DNA from: Zeus faber
Taxonomy: Eukaryota > Chordata > Actinopteri > Zeiformes > Zeidae
Assembly (NCBI GenBank): GCA_960531495.1
Contig: OY482848.1
Coordinates: 19,930,397-19,994,396 of the forward strand
DNA length: 64,000 bases
Reading direction: 5' to 3'
The position numbers were made by a program, and so were the translations under genes. The notes beneath the pieces were generated by a model, which saw only the letters and a list, made by a program, of their open reading frames with translations, was not told the DNA's origin and made no database searches. Within the stretch, counting starts at the first letter, position 1. The number at the start of each line of letters is the position of its first letter. This document shows positions 39,395-49,078 of this stretch, one piece after another.

Positions 39395-39581
39395 GCTGAG
39401 GGCCCTTTTCAGGTTCTTTTTTGGTCAGTAAAAGACATAAGCTGCTTCTTTCTGCGGGGGGGTATTTTTAGAATCGCCTCTCCCCTCTCTGGGCCTATTT
39501 CCTTCCCTTTTTCTGAGAGGGAACGTGACCTATATATGTCACTTCTGAACAGGCTGTGGCGGACAAAGGGGCATGGTCAAT

Positions 39582-39647
39582 CACCGGATGCAGATGACAG
39601 CACGGTTCCCTGACTCCGGGGAACCGTGCTGTCACCTGCAGCCGGTG
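39582..39647. repeat. 29-bp-arm hairpin at the LINE/ERV junction
   Basis: CACCGGATGCAGATGACAGC (start of arm, 39582-39610) pairs with 39619-39647; 27 of 29 positions match. It lies just past the LINE stop codon. Confidence 0.85.
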
Positions 39648-40684
39648 CTTGACAATTTGACCCTGGTGAGGTCAGCATTGACAGTTCTAATGGCTTGCGG
39701 GAAAAAACTCAGTCTCAGTCTCTCTGTTCTCGCTGTGTGACTGCGGAGGCGCTTGCCTGACCGCAGCAGCTGAAACAGTCCATTGTTGGGGTGATGAGGA
39801 TCCTTCATGATCCAACGGGCTCTGCTACTACACCTCCTGGTGTATAGCTCCTGCAAGGGGGGGAGGGTAGTTCCAGTGGTACGTTCAGCTGAACGCACCA
39901 CCCTCTGCAGGGCCCGCCTGTCCTGGGCAGTACAGTTCCCAAACCAGGCAGTGATGTTGCCTGTCAGGATGCTCTCCACTGCTCCAGAATAGAAGGACCT
40001 GAGGATCCTCACCGAGACCCGGAATTTCCTCAGCTGCCTGAGGTGGTAGAGACGCTGCCTCGCCTTTCTCACCAGAGTGTCTGTGTGTACAGTCCATGTT
40101 AAGTCCTCTGTGATGTGGACTCCCAGATATCTGAAGCTGCTCACCCTATCGACAGAAGTCCCATTAATCCACAAGGGCGCGTGCGTCCTCGATTGTGATC
40201 CACGCCTAAAGTCCACAATCAGCTCCTTGGTTTTGCTGACGTTCAGGTGTAGGCTGTTGTCCTGGCACCAGAGTGACAGGTCAGCCACCTCCTCGCGGTA
40301 GGCCTTCTCATCGCAGTCGGTGATCAGGCCCACGACCACGGTGTCGTCAGCAAACTTGATGATGGTGTTGGAGCTGGACCTGGCCACACAGTCATGTGTG
40401 TACAGGGAGTACAGTAGGGGGCTAAGGACGCAGCCCTGGGGGGATCCTGTATTCAGGGTGAGGGAGCTTGACATGTACTTCCCCACCTTGACCACCTGGG
40501 GGCGGCCTGTGAGGAAGTCCAGGATCCAGGTGCACAGCGGACCATTCAATCCGAGCTCCATCAGCTTGACAGCCAGTCTGGTGGGGACTATGGTGTTGAA
40601 AGCTGAACTATAATCGATGAACAGCATTCTCACATAGGCCCCCTTCTGGCCATCCAGATGCGTGAGCGTGGTGATGAATCCTGT
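39632..40684 (-). mobile_element. LINE (L2/CR1-type) reverse transcriptase, 5'-truncated
   Basis: An unbroken frame of 333 codons from the first Met at 40633, open upstream to about 40684. Counting from that Met, RT motif A is FIDYSSAF (Asp7), motif B is SPQGCVLSP (64-72), and motif C is FADD (94-97), the form typical of CR1/L2-like LINEs. The thumb and C-terminal part follow ([17 protein letters not shown]). The endonuclease and the N-terminal half of ORF2 are absent here. A matching endonuclease fragment on the same strand lies at 47190-48063. The intact frame suggests a fairly young copy, but it cannot retrotranspose alone. The clade assignment is from motif style only. Confidence 0.85.
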
Positions 40685-40689
40685 TTTAT

Positions 40690-41250
40690 GTTACATTAAC
40701 ATAACTGTAGTGATCACGGCTAGGAGGGACCCAAATGCACGACACAGAGACGGTAGGCAGACAAAGCAAACAAAGGAGGTTTATTTGGAGACACAGTGAA
40801 GACAACAGGAGGGGTCTGGTCAGGGTGGAAAGGGTCAGAGCTGGCGGGACTATCAGACCAGGTGGAGCCGGACAGGACAGGACTCGTGAGGACTGGGAAG
40901 GAGGGATCAAGGTTTTGTGTGGAGAGACGGAGAATGGGGCTGGATGAAGCAGGACGGAAAGACTTGAACGAGGAGAGGAGACAGGCAGGTTAGGACAAGG
41001 ATGAGATACTTGGTTATATATTCTTGGAACTACAGACAAGGAAGGAGCCAGGAGAGATACAAACTTAGCTCAACTGTTTACTGACGATCTGGCGATTAGT
41101 GACTGGAGACCCAGAGAATGAATACAGCGGTTGATGATGAGGAAGAGCCTCAGGCATGTGTGTGGAATGTGCCGGAGGGAGGCGCAGCAGATGAGGAGAG
41201 AGCGGCCTCTAGTGGCGCTTGGAGCCCGTGGGCTTGACAATAACACCAGG
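40690..41250. repeat. dispersed repeat 'A', full-length-like copy
   Basis: Starts GTGATCACGGCTAGGAGGGA, contains GGAGGTTTATTTGG, and ends near GGGCTTGACAATAACA. Its part 41035-41150 recurs at 45056-45155 and 45490-45512. No protein recognised. Confidence 0.6.
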
Positions 41251-41267
41251 TGCGTGCGTGTCGTTTA

Positions 41268-41740
41268 TGTGAGGAAGAGACGGAACCAGGATGCACTATG
41301 GGGAGAAGGCAAGCCGGCGGAGGCAGTGTGATGCTCTGGGTAATGTTCTGCTGGGAAACCTTGTTGCAGAGCAATTACACCCCTTCATGGCAACAGGCAT
41401 TGGCCTCTTTCAGCAGGATAATGCACCCTGCCACACTGCAAAAATTGTTCAGGAATGGCTTGAGGAACATAAAGAGTTCAAGGTGTTGTCTTGGCCTCCA
41501 AATTCCCCAGATCTCAATCAGATCGAGCATCTGTGGGATATGCTGGAACAACAAGCCTGATCCATAGGGGCCCCACCTCACAATTTACAGGATCTGCTGC
41601 TAACGTCTTAGTGCCAGACAGGGCACCTTCAGTGGTCCTGTGGAGTCCATGCCTTGATGTATCAGAGCTGTTTTGGCGGCACAAGGGGGACTTACACAAT
41701 ATTAGGCAGTTGCTTTTAATGTTGTGGCTTATGGTTGTAT
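41268..41740 (+). pseudogene. Tc1-like transposase C-terminal fragment with right terminal repeat
   Basis: The frame 41291-41560 encodes the catalytic end: DNAPCHTAKIVQEWL, then SWPPNSPDLNQIEHLWD, including the second Asp and the Asn-Pro-Asp-Leu block. The usual 3' portion is extended by unrelated-looking sequence (about 41595-41645). It ends in a terminal-repeat-like ATATTAGGCAGTTGCTTTTA at about 41699. The N-terminal half is missing. It is better preserved than the copy at 1033-1924. Confidence 0.85.
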
Positions 41741-41755
41741 GTTGCAATTAATATG

Positions 41756-42730
41756 AGGCTAATTATGTTTTCCCTATATAGAATATATAGTTCCTTTGGG
41801 TAAGGTGTTCCCACACAACATGTCTTTGACGCAGCAAATCCCACTGTCAAACATTAAACAAAACTTTTCTGACAGCTAATTGGACCAAAAACAGTTTCAG
41901 AGCATGTTAGATATGCAGCTGGTTACTATGGTGATCGACCTTGAAAACAAGTTATCCACTCTCATAAAGCATAAGTTAGATCAAGCTAAGTTTCAAGTTG
42001 GTGAGCACACAACTAAATGCTGCTTTGTGAGATACAGTATACCCCTGCTCATGTTATGCATCTAAAATAATACAGCATGTGCATTTGCCAGTTAATCTTT
42101 GTGCTTTATATCCATTTAAACTTTTAGTGTTCCGTGGGATAAAGAAGACATTGAATTGAAGTATAAATTGAATAATTATTTCAAGTTCATTTAATTTAGA
42201 AAAATGCTTACAAATAGTTATCCCGAAGAATTCAAACAGAAAAATAGCGTTAGGATTGGAAGGATAAAAAAGTATATAGTTTAATGGTTTTAAGATTGAT
42301 CCTCAAGATTGACCTTATGTATTATCATCATTTCTCAGGGTCATCATCATCAATTATGCTTTGTTCTTTGACATTATTGAAATACAGAAGTGCTGGTTGA
42401 CTACATACAATTTTCCTTTCTTATATAATACTTTTTTTTTTTTTAAGTTATGCTATGGTATGGATGGTATGATATCATACTGATATCAACATTAGCACAG
42501 AGGTAATGTTTTTTTACACCATTTATTTTTAAAGCTAGTATACGGACTGAATCAAACTCAACTTAATGAATTGAAGCCAAATTGGGCGATCCTTCACAAC
42601 ATCCAGCCCTAACAATTAATTATAGTTAGCCTGTGTCAAAGACTCTTCACAACATTCAAAACAAACACTAGCTGGTTTGACAATGGAGAGAATCAGCACA
42701 TGGATGTCCCAATATAAAAGAATGCTTGTT
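41756..42730. other. AT-rich non-coding stretch
   Basis: Nothing recognised; a T-rich tract lies at 42430-42446. Confidence 0.5.
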
Positions 42731-42807
42731 TGGGAGTTCCTACCCACATATCCAGGTTTAGGGAGGGAGAATGAGTCATTCAGGTAGTGGAGCGTCGACA
42801 TGGCAAG
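42731..42807 (-). repeat. 77-bp direct repeat, 3' end of Gmr1-like element
   Basis: Matches 47058-47134 with scattered changes, same orientation. Probable remnant of the terminal repeat. Confidence 0.6.
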
Positions 42808-42910
42808 TATTTTATTCATGCATGTTACAGAAAGTCTCGCTGGCACAACAGAAAGGTAAACTTAGAAATGATTAACAGCGTTTGTATGTTATGCTCGTGT
42901 TCCGGACCAA

Positions 42911-43253
42911 TCAGTTATAAAGAGGCTGATTGGCAGACACGGAAAAGCTCCGCCGCCACGGCCAAGCCAGCTCCATCCCCTGTAGACGGCTTAACCACGC
43001 CCCATTCGTCTGCCACATACGCCCACCAACCGTCTTAGGCTGCTGAGGTCTTAGGCTGCTTGTCTTAGGCTGCTGAGGTGCTGATGTACAGCACCGGTCT
43101 GTCAATGCCCCCCACCTGCTGAGACAACACTGCTCCCAGCCCTCTGTCCAACGCGTCAGTCTGCAAGCAGAAAGGGAGAGAAAAGTTAGGCATACCCAGT
43201 ACTGGCTTCCCACAGAGAGCTGATTTCACCTTCTCAAACACCTGCTGGCACAC
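42911..43253 (-). pseudogene. Gmr1-like RNase H fragment
   Basis: Starts with the connection region (KVKSALCGKPVLGMPNFSLPF), then LQTDALDRGLGAVLSQ with the catalytic Asp of the gypsy RNase H, then RPVLYIS. A frame change follows and the C-terminal half is scrambled by a duplicated CTTAGGCTGCTGAGG (43035-43080). Confidence 0.8.
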
Positions 43254-43491
43254 CTCCGTCCACTGGACCGGATCTGGCGCACCCTTTTAAGTTAAATCAG
43301 ACAAAGGGCTGGTCAGTGCCAAAAAGTAATCTACAAACCTTCTGTAGTAACCCGCCAGCCCTAATAACCAGTTTACCTTTTTCTTGGTCCCGGGTCTCAG
43401 ACTGTTCGCAACTGCCACAGTTTTATCTATACTGGGTCGGACCAGTCCCCCACCCAAGTGGTAGCCCAGATACCGTACCTCCCTCCGCTAA

Positions 43492-43525
43492 CGGCATACA
43501 CTGCCGTTGACGGCAGTGTATGCCG
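43492..43525. repeat. perfect 16-bp-arm palindrome inside RT
   Basis: CGGCATACACTGCCGT (43492-43507) and its exact inverse (43510-43525) around TG. It sits where the catalytic YxDD motif of the reverse transcriptase should be. Confidence 0.9.
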
Positions 43526-43559
43526 CGTGTGGACGCAGAACCTAGCGTCACAAATTGTC

Positions 43560-44103
43560 CCAACCCCTGCGGAGTGGAGAAAGCCCTTTTCCCTTAGACT
43601 CTGGCAACAAGGGAATCTGCCAGTAGCTCTTAGTTAAATCCAGTGTCATTAAAAACCGAGCCGCGCCTAACCGGTCAAGGACCTCGTCAATGGCGCATAG
43701 GATATGCATTGAACTTCAACACAGCACTCACCTTCCGGTAGTCTACACAGCAGCGGACCAACCCCTCTGGCTTACCTACCAGCACGATGGGACTAGACCA
43801 GTCGCTTGTAGACTCCTCTATCACCCCCATGTCCAGCATGGCCTTCAATTCTGCCTCCACGACTTTGTGTTTATGTTTGGGCAGGCGAGACTGCCGAGAG
43901 CTTGCTTTCACGCCTGGGGTTGTCTCTACAAGGTGGTGTATGAGGGACGTGTGGCCCAGCAGGGGGGACAAGACGTCACAAAACTGGCATTGTAACATGG
44001 CCAGATCCATGTTCTGGCCCGGCGAGAGATGGTTACTGGAAAGGGCCGAGGTGGAATTGGTCGTTTTTGGAACTTCAGGCCCCAACTTATCCCCCTCGAT
44101 CAC
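43560..44103 (-). pseudogene. Gmr1-like reverse transcriptase fragment
   Basis: The frame 44103-43687 carries TTPGVKASSRQSRLPKHKHK, then ELKAMLDMGVIEES, DWSSPIVLVGKPEG and CVDYRKVSAV, the fingers/palm start of gypsy RTs. Below 43687 the domain continues in other frames (TLDLTKSYWQIPL-like, with the first catalytic Asp). The stretch with the second catalytic motif is deleted and replaced by a small palindrome. Confidence 0.85.
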
Positions 44104-44346
44104 CGTGGTGGCCAGAGACAGGGATGCTGCCTCCTTCCACTGCTTCAGGAGGTTCAGGTGGTAGATCTGTGTCGCCCCGCCCCTGTCTGACTGGCGACCT
44201 CATAATCTACATCCCCAACATGGTGTGTGACCAGAAAGAGCCCTTGCCACTTGACGAGTCATTTCGAGCAGGACATAGGGAGCAACACTCCCTGTCTCCC
44301 GGTGCATATTGTCTGAGTGTACCCTTCTGTCATATAAGCGACGCTG

Positions 44347-44607
44347 CTATTCCTGGGCCTGGAGCAAATTCTCCCGTGACTGCTGTCCCAGCACATGTAG
44401 CTTTGATCTCAGGTCCATAACGTTCTGTATCCAGTTCTTACTGGTGCTAGGACCCTCCTCCCAGTTTTCTTTAATTAGGTCTAGCATGCAGGGGCCTCCT
44501 GCTAAAAAGGAGCACAAAGGAGAGATTCGCTCAAAGGAGAGAATCCCGCGGAAGACTGGGGAACCTCCTGCACCGCAAACGATAGGGAGTCCAACTACCT
44601 GTCCCAA
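44347..44607 (-). pseudogene. Gmr1-like integrase C-terminal/linker fragment
   Basis: NWEEGPSTSKNWIQNVMDLR and LGQQSRENLLQAQE match the region between the integrase core and RT in this element type. It continues frame-shifted to about 44100. Confidence 0.65.
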
Positions 44608-44815
44608 TTACGGCTATCGTTGTGAATGAACTTCAAATCATGTCTTTCAGCGTTTTATTAAAGCGCTCCACAAGACCGTCGGTCTAAGGATAGTAAACGC
44701 TGGTCTGAATTGAGTAGACGCTCAATAACTCGTTAAGTTCCTGAAGTGTACGTGACTTAAAGGAAGTGCCCTGGTTGGTCAGGATTTCCATTGGAATCCC
44801 AACTTGGGAGATGAC

Positions 44816-45001
44816 CTAAAACAGTGCCTGCCCCACACTTTTGGCCATAATACTGTGCAGGGACATTGCTTCGGGGTACCGGGTTGCATAATCCACTAGG
44901 ACTAACACAAAACGATGTCTAAAAGCACTGCGGTCTACTGGTCCGATGAGGTGCATACCGAGACTTTCGAACCACGCCTCGACTGGGGGAAGGGGCCTCA
45001 A
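44816..45001 (-). pseudogene. Gmr1-like integrase core fragment
   Basis: RPLPPVEAWFESLGMHLIGP followed by LVLVDYATRYPEAM. The first catalytic Asp of gypsy integrases (normally GMDLIGP) is replaced here by His in GMHLIGP, so the core would be dead even without the frame breaks. Confidence 0.8.
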
Positions 45002-45051
45002 CTACATAGTTGCGGACGATTGACTAATTGGCAGGCGGGACAAAGGGACTT

Positions 45052-45512
45052 GGATCTACAGACTAGGAAGGAGCCAGGAGAGATACAAACTTGGGTAAGT
45101 TAGCTGACGATCTGGTGATTAGTGACTGGAGAGCCAGAGAATAAATACAGCGGTTCTCTCGGTCGTCCTCAGACGAGCTTCCATCGGAGTCTCCAATCCT
45201 TCCGGTTCCTTCAATCAATCCTTCTTTAAGATGTCCACATACGTTAGCGCTGAACGTCCTCGCGATCGATGCCCGTGTGTTGGTTCCCATAGGACCAGCC
45301 TGCCGGCCAGGAGCTCCCGATGTCTGTGGCAGTGGTCGGCCAGCCTCATCCTCCTAGATGCTACCTTCTTGCTGAGCCTTGGCAGTTGCCCATACAGGTC
45401 CTTGTTGGTAATGTGGATGTTCTGGTCCACATTCAGAACAGCTCGTAGCATTCTGGTGTAGCACCCATCCAGGGACATCTGCAGGGTGGGCGGTTGATGA
45501 TGAGGAAGAGCC
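45052..45512. repeat. insertion of dispersed repeat 'A' in the integrase gene, itself split by a LINE piece
   Basis: 45056-45155 and 45490-45512 together match 41035-41150. Between them (45156-45489) lies an unrelated LINE fragment flanked by the 6-base duplication GCGGTT (45150-45155, 45490-45495). Integrase sequence resumes on each side. Confidence 0.7.
45156..45489 (-). mobile_element. LINE ORF2 C-terminal fragment (minus)
   Basis: Encodes SLDGCYTRMLRAVLNV, DLYGQLPRLS, RRMRLADHCHRH and HGHRSRGRSALTYVDILKKD, the tail of a fish LINE ORF2 that ends in a His/Cys-like region. It is only the 3' end, as expected for a 5'-truncated retrotransposition event. The GCGGTT repeats on both sides look like a target-site duplication. 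Confidence 0.75.
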
Positions 45513-45715
45513 TCCTCATCTGCCCAAATGCCCAGCCAATAGAAGCAGGCCATTATCCGCTGCAGAGTATTATCGTGTCCAAGGTCCCTTGCCATTGGGT
45601 TAAAGTGAGCCGCCTCGAAGAGCGTTTCCCGACGTCTTTTCGGCACCAACTGGGTTATTTCCTCTACTAACTGAGTGTCACAGCTCACTCGATACAACCT
45701 ATCGCTAATGAGCAA
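45513..45715 (-). pseudogene. Gmr1-like integrase zinc-binding fragment
   Basis: LYRVSCDTQLVEEITQLVPK, then ETLFEAAHFNPMARDLGHD, the His-His part of the H2C2 zinc region. The Cys pair (CPACQ-like) is found beyond the inserted repeat at about 45040. Confidence 0.8.
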
Positions 45716-45889
45716 AAATATGGGTGAGTGAGCGTGGTGTCTGGACGCATCATCCCTCGACTGCTTCAGTGGAAAATCATCCGTGGAACCATCCTGACCC
45801 TAAGCAACCACTATCAACCCCTCAGCATCACCGTGCACTGCGCAACACTCACATCTCCCTACCGACAATGAGCTCACTCCCTAGCCTGC

Positions 45890-46140
45890 TTCTTTAACAT
45901 GTAAAACCCTGGCCAACCCATACCAAAAATCAGGGAGTGCGACAGGCGGGAGATAACCGCAGCCTTCACCTTATGCTTTTATCCTTGGTAACGAGTTTCA
46001 AACCGCACAACCGGATACGTCTGAATATCCCGATGCACACATCGAATCTCCACCCATGATGTCTCCAACAAAGCCCCGGGTCAAACCAGGTGTTGCTCGA
46101 CCATCGTCTGAGAACAGCCAGAGTCCAGCAAAGCCTGATG
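45890..46140 (-). pseudogene. Gmr1-like aspartic protease remnant
   Basis: LLDSGCSQTMVEQHLV at 46090-46137 contains the catalytic Asp-Ser-Gly (46117-46125). It continues in a broken frame through RCVHRDIQTYPVVRFETRYQ to about 45990. A stop codon follows the catalytic block. Confidence 0.7.
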
Positions 46141-46238
46141 TCTACCCCCTTGTACTCTCACTGATACCTTGTAGGTCCCTCCCGAACCGGGGGAGGAGCC
46201 CAGCGGACCAGCGACCCAAACCACCTGTCCGACCTCCA

Positions 46239-47080
46239 TCAAGGGGTCGTCCTACTAAACGTGGTCAGGTCGTCTGCAGTGCCAGCACCCCCGCCCAGGC
46301 GTTTGAGCAGCTGTCTGTGGGTCTTTAGTGGAGCCACCCTCGGAGGTAATGGGGGACAGAGAGGGGACAGCACGGGAAGTGGAGACAGTGTTCCACGGCA
46401 CCAATGAGTGAGGCGGAGCCCTGACCGGCCCCCTCCAGGTCGTTGGGCAGGGCCAGGGTCCTGGCAACTCCTGTGAGGGTCCTGGGGGTGGACGCAGCGG
46501 GCCTCTGGAGCTCCTCCCACAGAGCACCGGTATGGGCTGGGAGGCCAATCCCAGCCAGTCCTGGGGTGGACGCAGTGGTTGCCCAGAGCTCCTATCCCGG
46601 GGTGCCGGGACAAGCAGGGGACCCGGCCAATCCCGCATGGGTCCTGGGGGCGGTACTCAAGGGCATCCTCCTCCGGGGTGGTGCGACAGGCTGAGGGCGA
46701 GGTGAAGCCCACGTTGGTCCTGGGGCCGGACTCGGGGCTGGTCCTCCAGCTGGCACCCGGTTGGTGGCCGTGGGCCAGTTACGCGTCGTGTGCTCCCGCC
46801 CCTCCTCGTCCTGATGGCACTCATATCTCCCAGAGACAGCGATGGTGCGGTGGCGGCGCCTCCGGGTGCCTGGTCGCGGCAGGTCCGCTCCGTCTCTCCG
46901 GGTACACACACTGACGAGGAGGCGCTCTACCTGGCGGCGGAGGAAGTCCCGCTCATCCTCCGGGTCTGCGAGGTGCTCCCGCAGCCAGCGGATCGACTCC
47001 TGGGCGCCTTTCCTCTGGCACCCTGTCCCTCCTGGATACTGTTGACTATGCCACTTGTGGGAGTTCCTACCAGCATGTAG
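46239..47080 (-). pseudogene. Gmr1-like gag region
   Basis: Pro/Arg/Gly-rich frames (the longest is 195 codons, 47179-46592). The first part has WLREHLADPEDERDFLRRQV, a plausible capsid/coiled-coil start. The rest is low-complexity in several frames with no intact zinc knuckle. Called mainly from its position upstream of the protease. Confidence 0.5.
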
Positions 47081-47134
47081 TGGTTTAGGGAGGGAGATGG
47101 AGTCATTCGGGTACCGGAGCGCCGACATGGCAAG
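47058..47134 (-). repeat. 77-bp direct repeat, 5' end of Gmr1-like element
   Basis: Partner of 42731-42807. On the minus strand its outer edge lies about 50 bp from the LINE endonuclease fragment. Confidence 0.6.
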
Positions 47135-47189
47135 GATGGGAGGATAGGTTGGGAGGATAACAATAGAGGTGTGATTCACCTAAACAAAG

Positions 47190-48063
47190 GCAGGGCGGGG
47201 GAGGGGTTTATAGCTGTCCCGTAGTTGTTTATAACAATCTTCAAGGGCTGATCATCACAGGTAGGAAAGTTATGCTGGTGATATTTAGTCAAGACTCTCC
47301 TCATATTAGCCCTATTGAAGTTGTCAACAACAATAGGAGTTGCCTCGGGGTGTACATTCTGTAATCCATTAATTACTCCGTAAAGGTCCTCCAATGCACA
47401 CATTTCGTCTGCTTGCGGGAGTATGTAGACTGCTGTGATTATAGCAGAACTGAATTCCCGAGGCAGGTAGAAGGGACAGATTTTTAAAGTTAAGAGCTCC
47501 AGGTCTTGTGAACAGTGTGTTTTGCAAGTACTGCTACATTCGAACCCCAGCGAGAGTTTACCGTAATGCAGACTCCACCGCCTCTGCATTTACCTGACTC
47601 CGTGGTTCTGTCCTGCCAGAATATGGAAAATTCAGTTGGTAACAGCTGAGTCAGGCACCCTAGGGTCCAGCCAGGTCTCAGTAAACGCCAGTACATAGCA
47701 GTTTGCAATGTCCCACTGAAAGTTAATCCATGCATGTTGTTCATCTATTTTATTGTGCAGGGATTGAACATTTGCCAGTAAAATACTTGGTACAGGCTGA
47801 ATGCAGTATCTCGTCTGAGATCTGCATAGGAAACCTGCATGTTTGCCTCTTTTCTTTCCCCTTCGTTGCTGAGTTAGTAAACACAACAGCGGCAGGATAA
47901 AGGAATCGCAGCACGTACTCTGGTAACTTGCAAAAAAGTTTGTGTCTAGTGACAAACTAATTTTCAAAAGTTCTTGTCTATCATACTGTATGAGCGACAG
48001 TGCAGTAAAACAAATATAAAAAAACAATACTAATAATAATAAAAAAAATAAGTGTGAGTTCAA
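47190..48063 (-). pseudogene. LINE apurinic endonuclease fragment (minus)
   Basis: Read down from 48063: a signal-like hydrophobic start, then SILLANVQSLHNKIDE, VLAFTETWLDP, GGGVCITVNSRW, ITAVYILPQADE, and the late block IVVDNFNRANMR. This is the order of the APE-type endonuclease of CR1/L2-like LINEs. Three frames are used (47632-48063, 47490-47744, 47176-47589), so it is broken by at least two frame shifts. The catalytic Asp-Phe-Asn context reads VDNFN instead of the usual AGDFN. Confidence 0.8.
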
Positions 48064-48144
48064 TGCAGAGCCATTGTCAGTGCAACCTTCCTAGGGTGCA
48101 CTGGAACCGGAAACCGGAAGTGGTACTGATTTAGAAAACCTCAC

Positions 48145-48174
48145 CCTCAGGCTGGGCACCCCACAGCCTGAGGG
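48145..48174. repeat. 11-bp-arm hairpin
   Basis: CCCTCAGGCTG and its inverse CAGCCTGAGGG around GGCACCCC. This is terminator-like in shape only; it has no meaning in a eukaryotic intergenic region. Confidence 0.7.
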
Positions 48175-48586
48175 CATCCTTGTTACTAAGAAATTAAACA
48201 AAAGCCAATGTTTAGTGTCATTGTTTGAAAGCACAATCATATTGTATTGCAAAACATGTTTTTTAATGGTTGCAGAATACATTTCACCTGTCCACTGAAG
48301 GGTTCATTTCAGGTTCCACAATTTTTTACTGAGAGAGGAGCTTTGATTGGTAGAGTGCCGATGATTTATGCAACAATGCTACTTTTGCATCTATTGTAGC
48401 TTAGGATATTTAAAACGATTCATGATCGTTAAATTCAAATATGGTCATTCAATTAATCTCATCAATGGGTGTCTTTGGATTTATCATCAGACACTCTCAA
48501 CCAATGACTGCCTCCATGGTATTCTTAAGTGCAGAAGTAGTGATGTGTCTGTGGGTTTTCGTATATGTTCCTGCATGAGTCTTCAT

Positions 48587-48590
<4 letters not shown>

Positions 48591-48632
<42 letters not shown>
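48591..48632. repeat. (GT)n microsatellite with GC-rich flank
   Basis: About 21 GT units. The flank 48639-48960 starts GTGTCCACCGGTGAGT, also found after the GT tract at 32892, and is rich in CCGGC. Confidence 0.9.
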
Positions 48633-48634
<2 letters not shown>

Positions 48635-48992
48635 ATGTGTCCACCGGTGAGTGTTCTCCACTTGTCCCAAGTGGGCGCCAGGCTCCAACCACAGGCCCGG
48701 GGCCAGGTCAGGCGCCGACAGACCGACATCCTACCCGAACAGCCCACCCTGCAGGCCAGCCGGCGGGGCCCCCACGCCCACCGGCGCCGCTCGCAAGGGC
48801 AAGGCCCGCCCTGCCACAGCCGACCGGACACCCCATCCAGCCGCAAGCCCCGAGCGCCCATCCACGTGACCCAGAGGCTTGCACCTGGATGTCAGCCTCC
48901 ACCTGGCCAACCACACCCCCACACCAACCCACCAGTAAAACCCCAGTGCTCAATGTGTGCTGTTGGCAATTGCAGTAAAAAATTGCAGGGTG

Positions 48993-49078
48993 TGGGGGTG
49001 CGAATGACTCGGGAATGACTCGGGTCAACCTGCTTGGAGGACTCCTCCAAGCAGGTTGACCCGAGTCATTCGCACCCC
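48993..49078. repeat. near-perfect palindrome, 29-bp arms
   Basis: 49013-49041 and 49043-49071 are exact inverses around a single C. The left side carries an extra tandem 11-mer (GAATGACTCGG), after which the symmetry continues (GGGGTGCG / CGCACCCC). Confidence 0.95.

Larger units (their letters stand above)
36635..39415 (-). mobile_element. endogenous retrovirus, 3' half, decayed (minus)
   Basis: From high to low coordinates: end of RT and RNase H (about 39394-38905), integrase core (38818-38543), envelope surface region (about 38450-37600, no long frame), envelope transmembrane region (37525-37244), purine tract and one LTR. This is the normal retroviral order. The RNase H block (VGYAIVYDNG, YALTQACTMAAG, HTDSRYALG) and the integrase block (YHPQSGGTVE) resemble gamma/epsilon-type fish retroviruses. 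gag, protease, most of RT and the 5' LTR are missing, and the remaining genes have frame shifts. It cannot be infectious. Confidence 0.75.
42731..47134 (-). mobile_element. Gmr1-like Ty3/gypsy retrotransposon, decayed, INT before RT (minus)
   Basis: Reading the minus strand from 47134 down: gag-like region (to about 46240), aspartic protease (LLDSGCSQTMV at 46105-46137), integrase zinc region (45715-45512 and about 45050), integrase core (45001-44816), linker (44607-44347), reverse transcriptase (44103-43560), then RNase H (43253-42911). Integrase upstream of RT is the Ty1/copia-like order known from the Gmr1-like group of Ty3/gypsy elements in fish. A 77-bp sequence is repeated directly at both ends (42731-42807 and 47058-47134; GGGAGTTCCTACC...GACATGGCAAG) and may be an LTR remnant. 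Multiple frame shifts, insertions and deletions make it dead. Confidence 0.8.
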
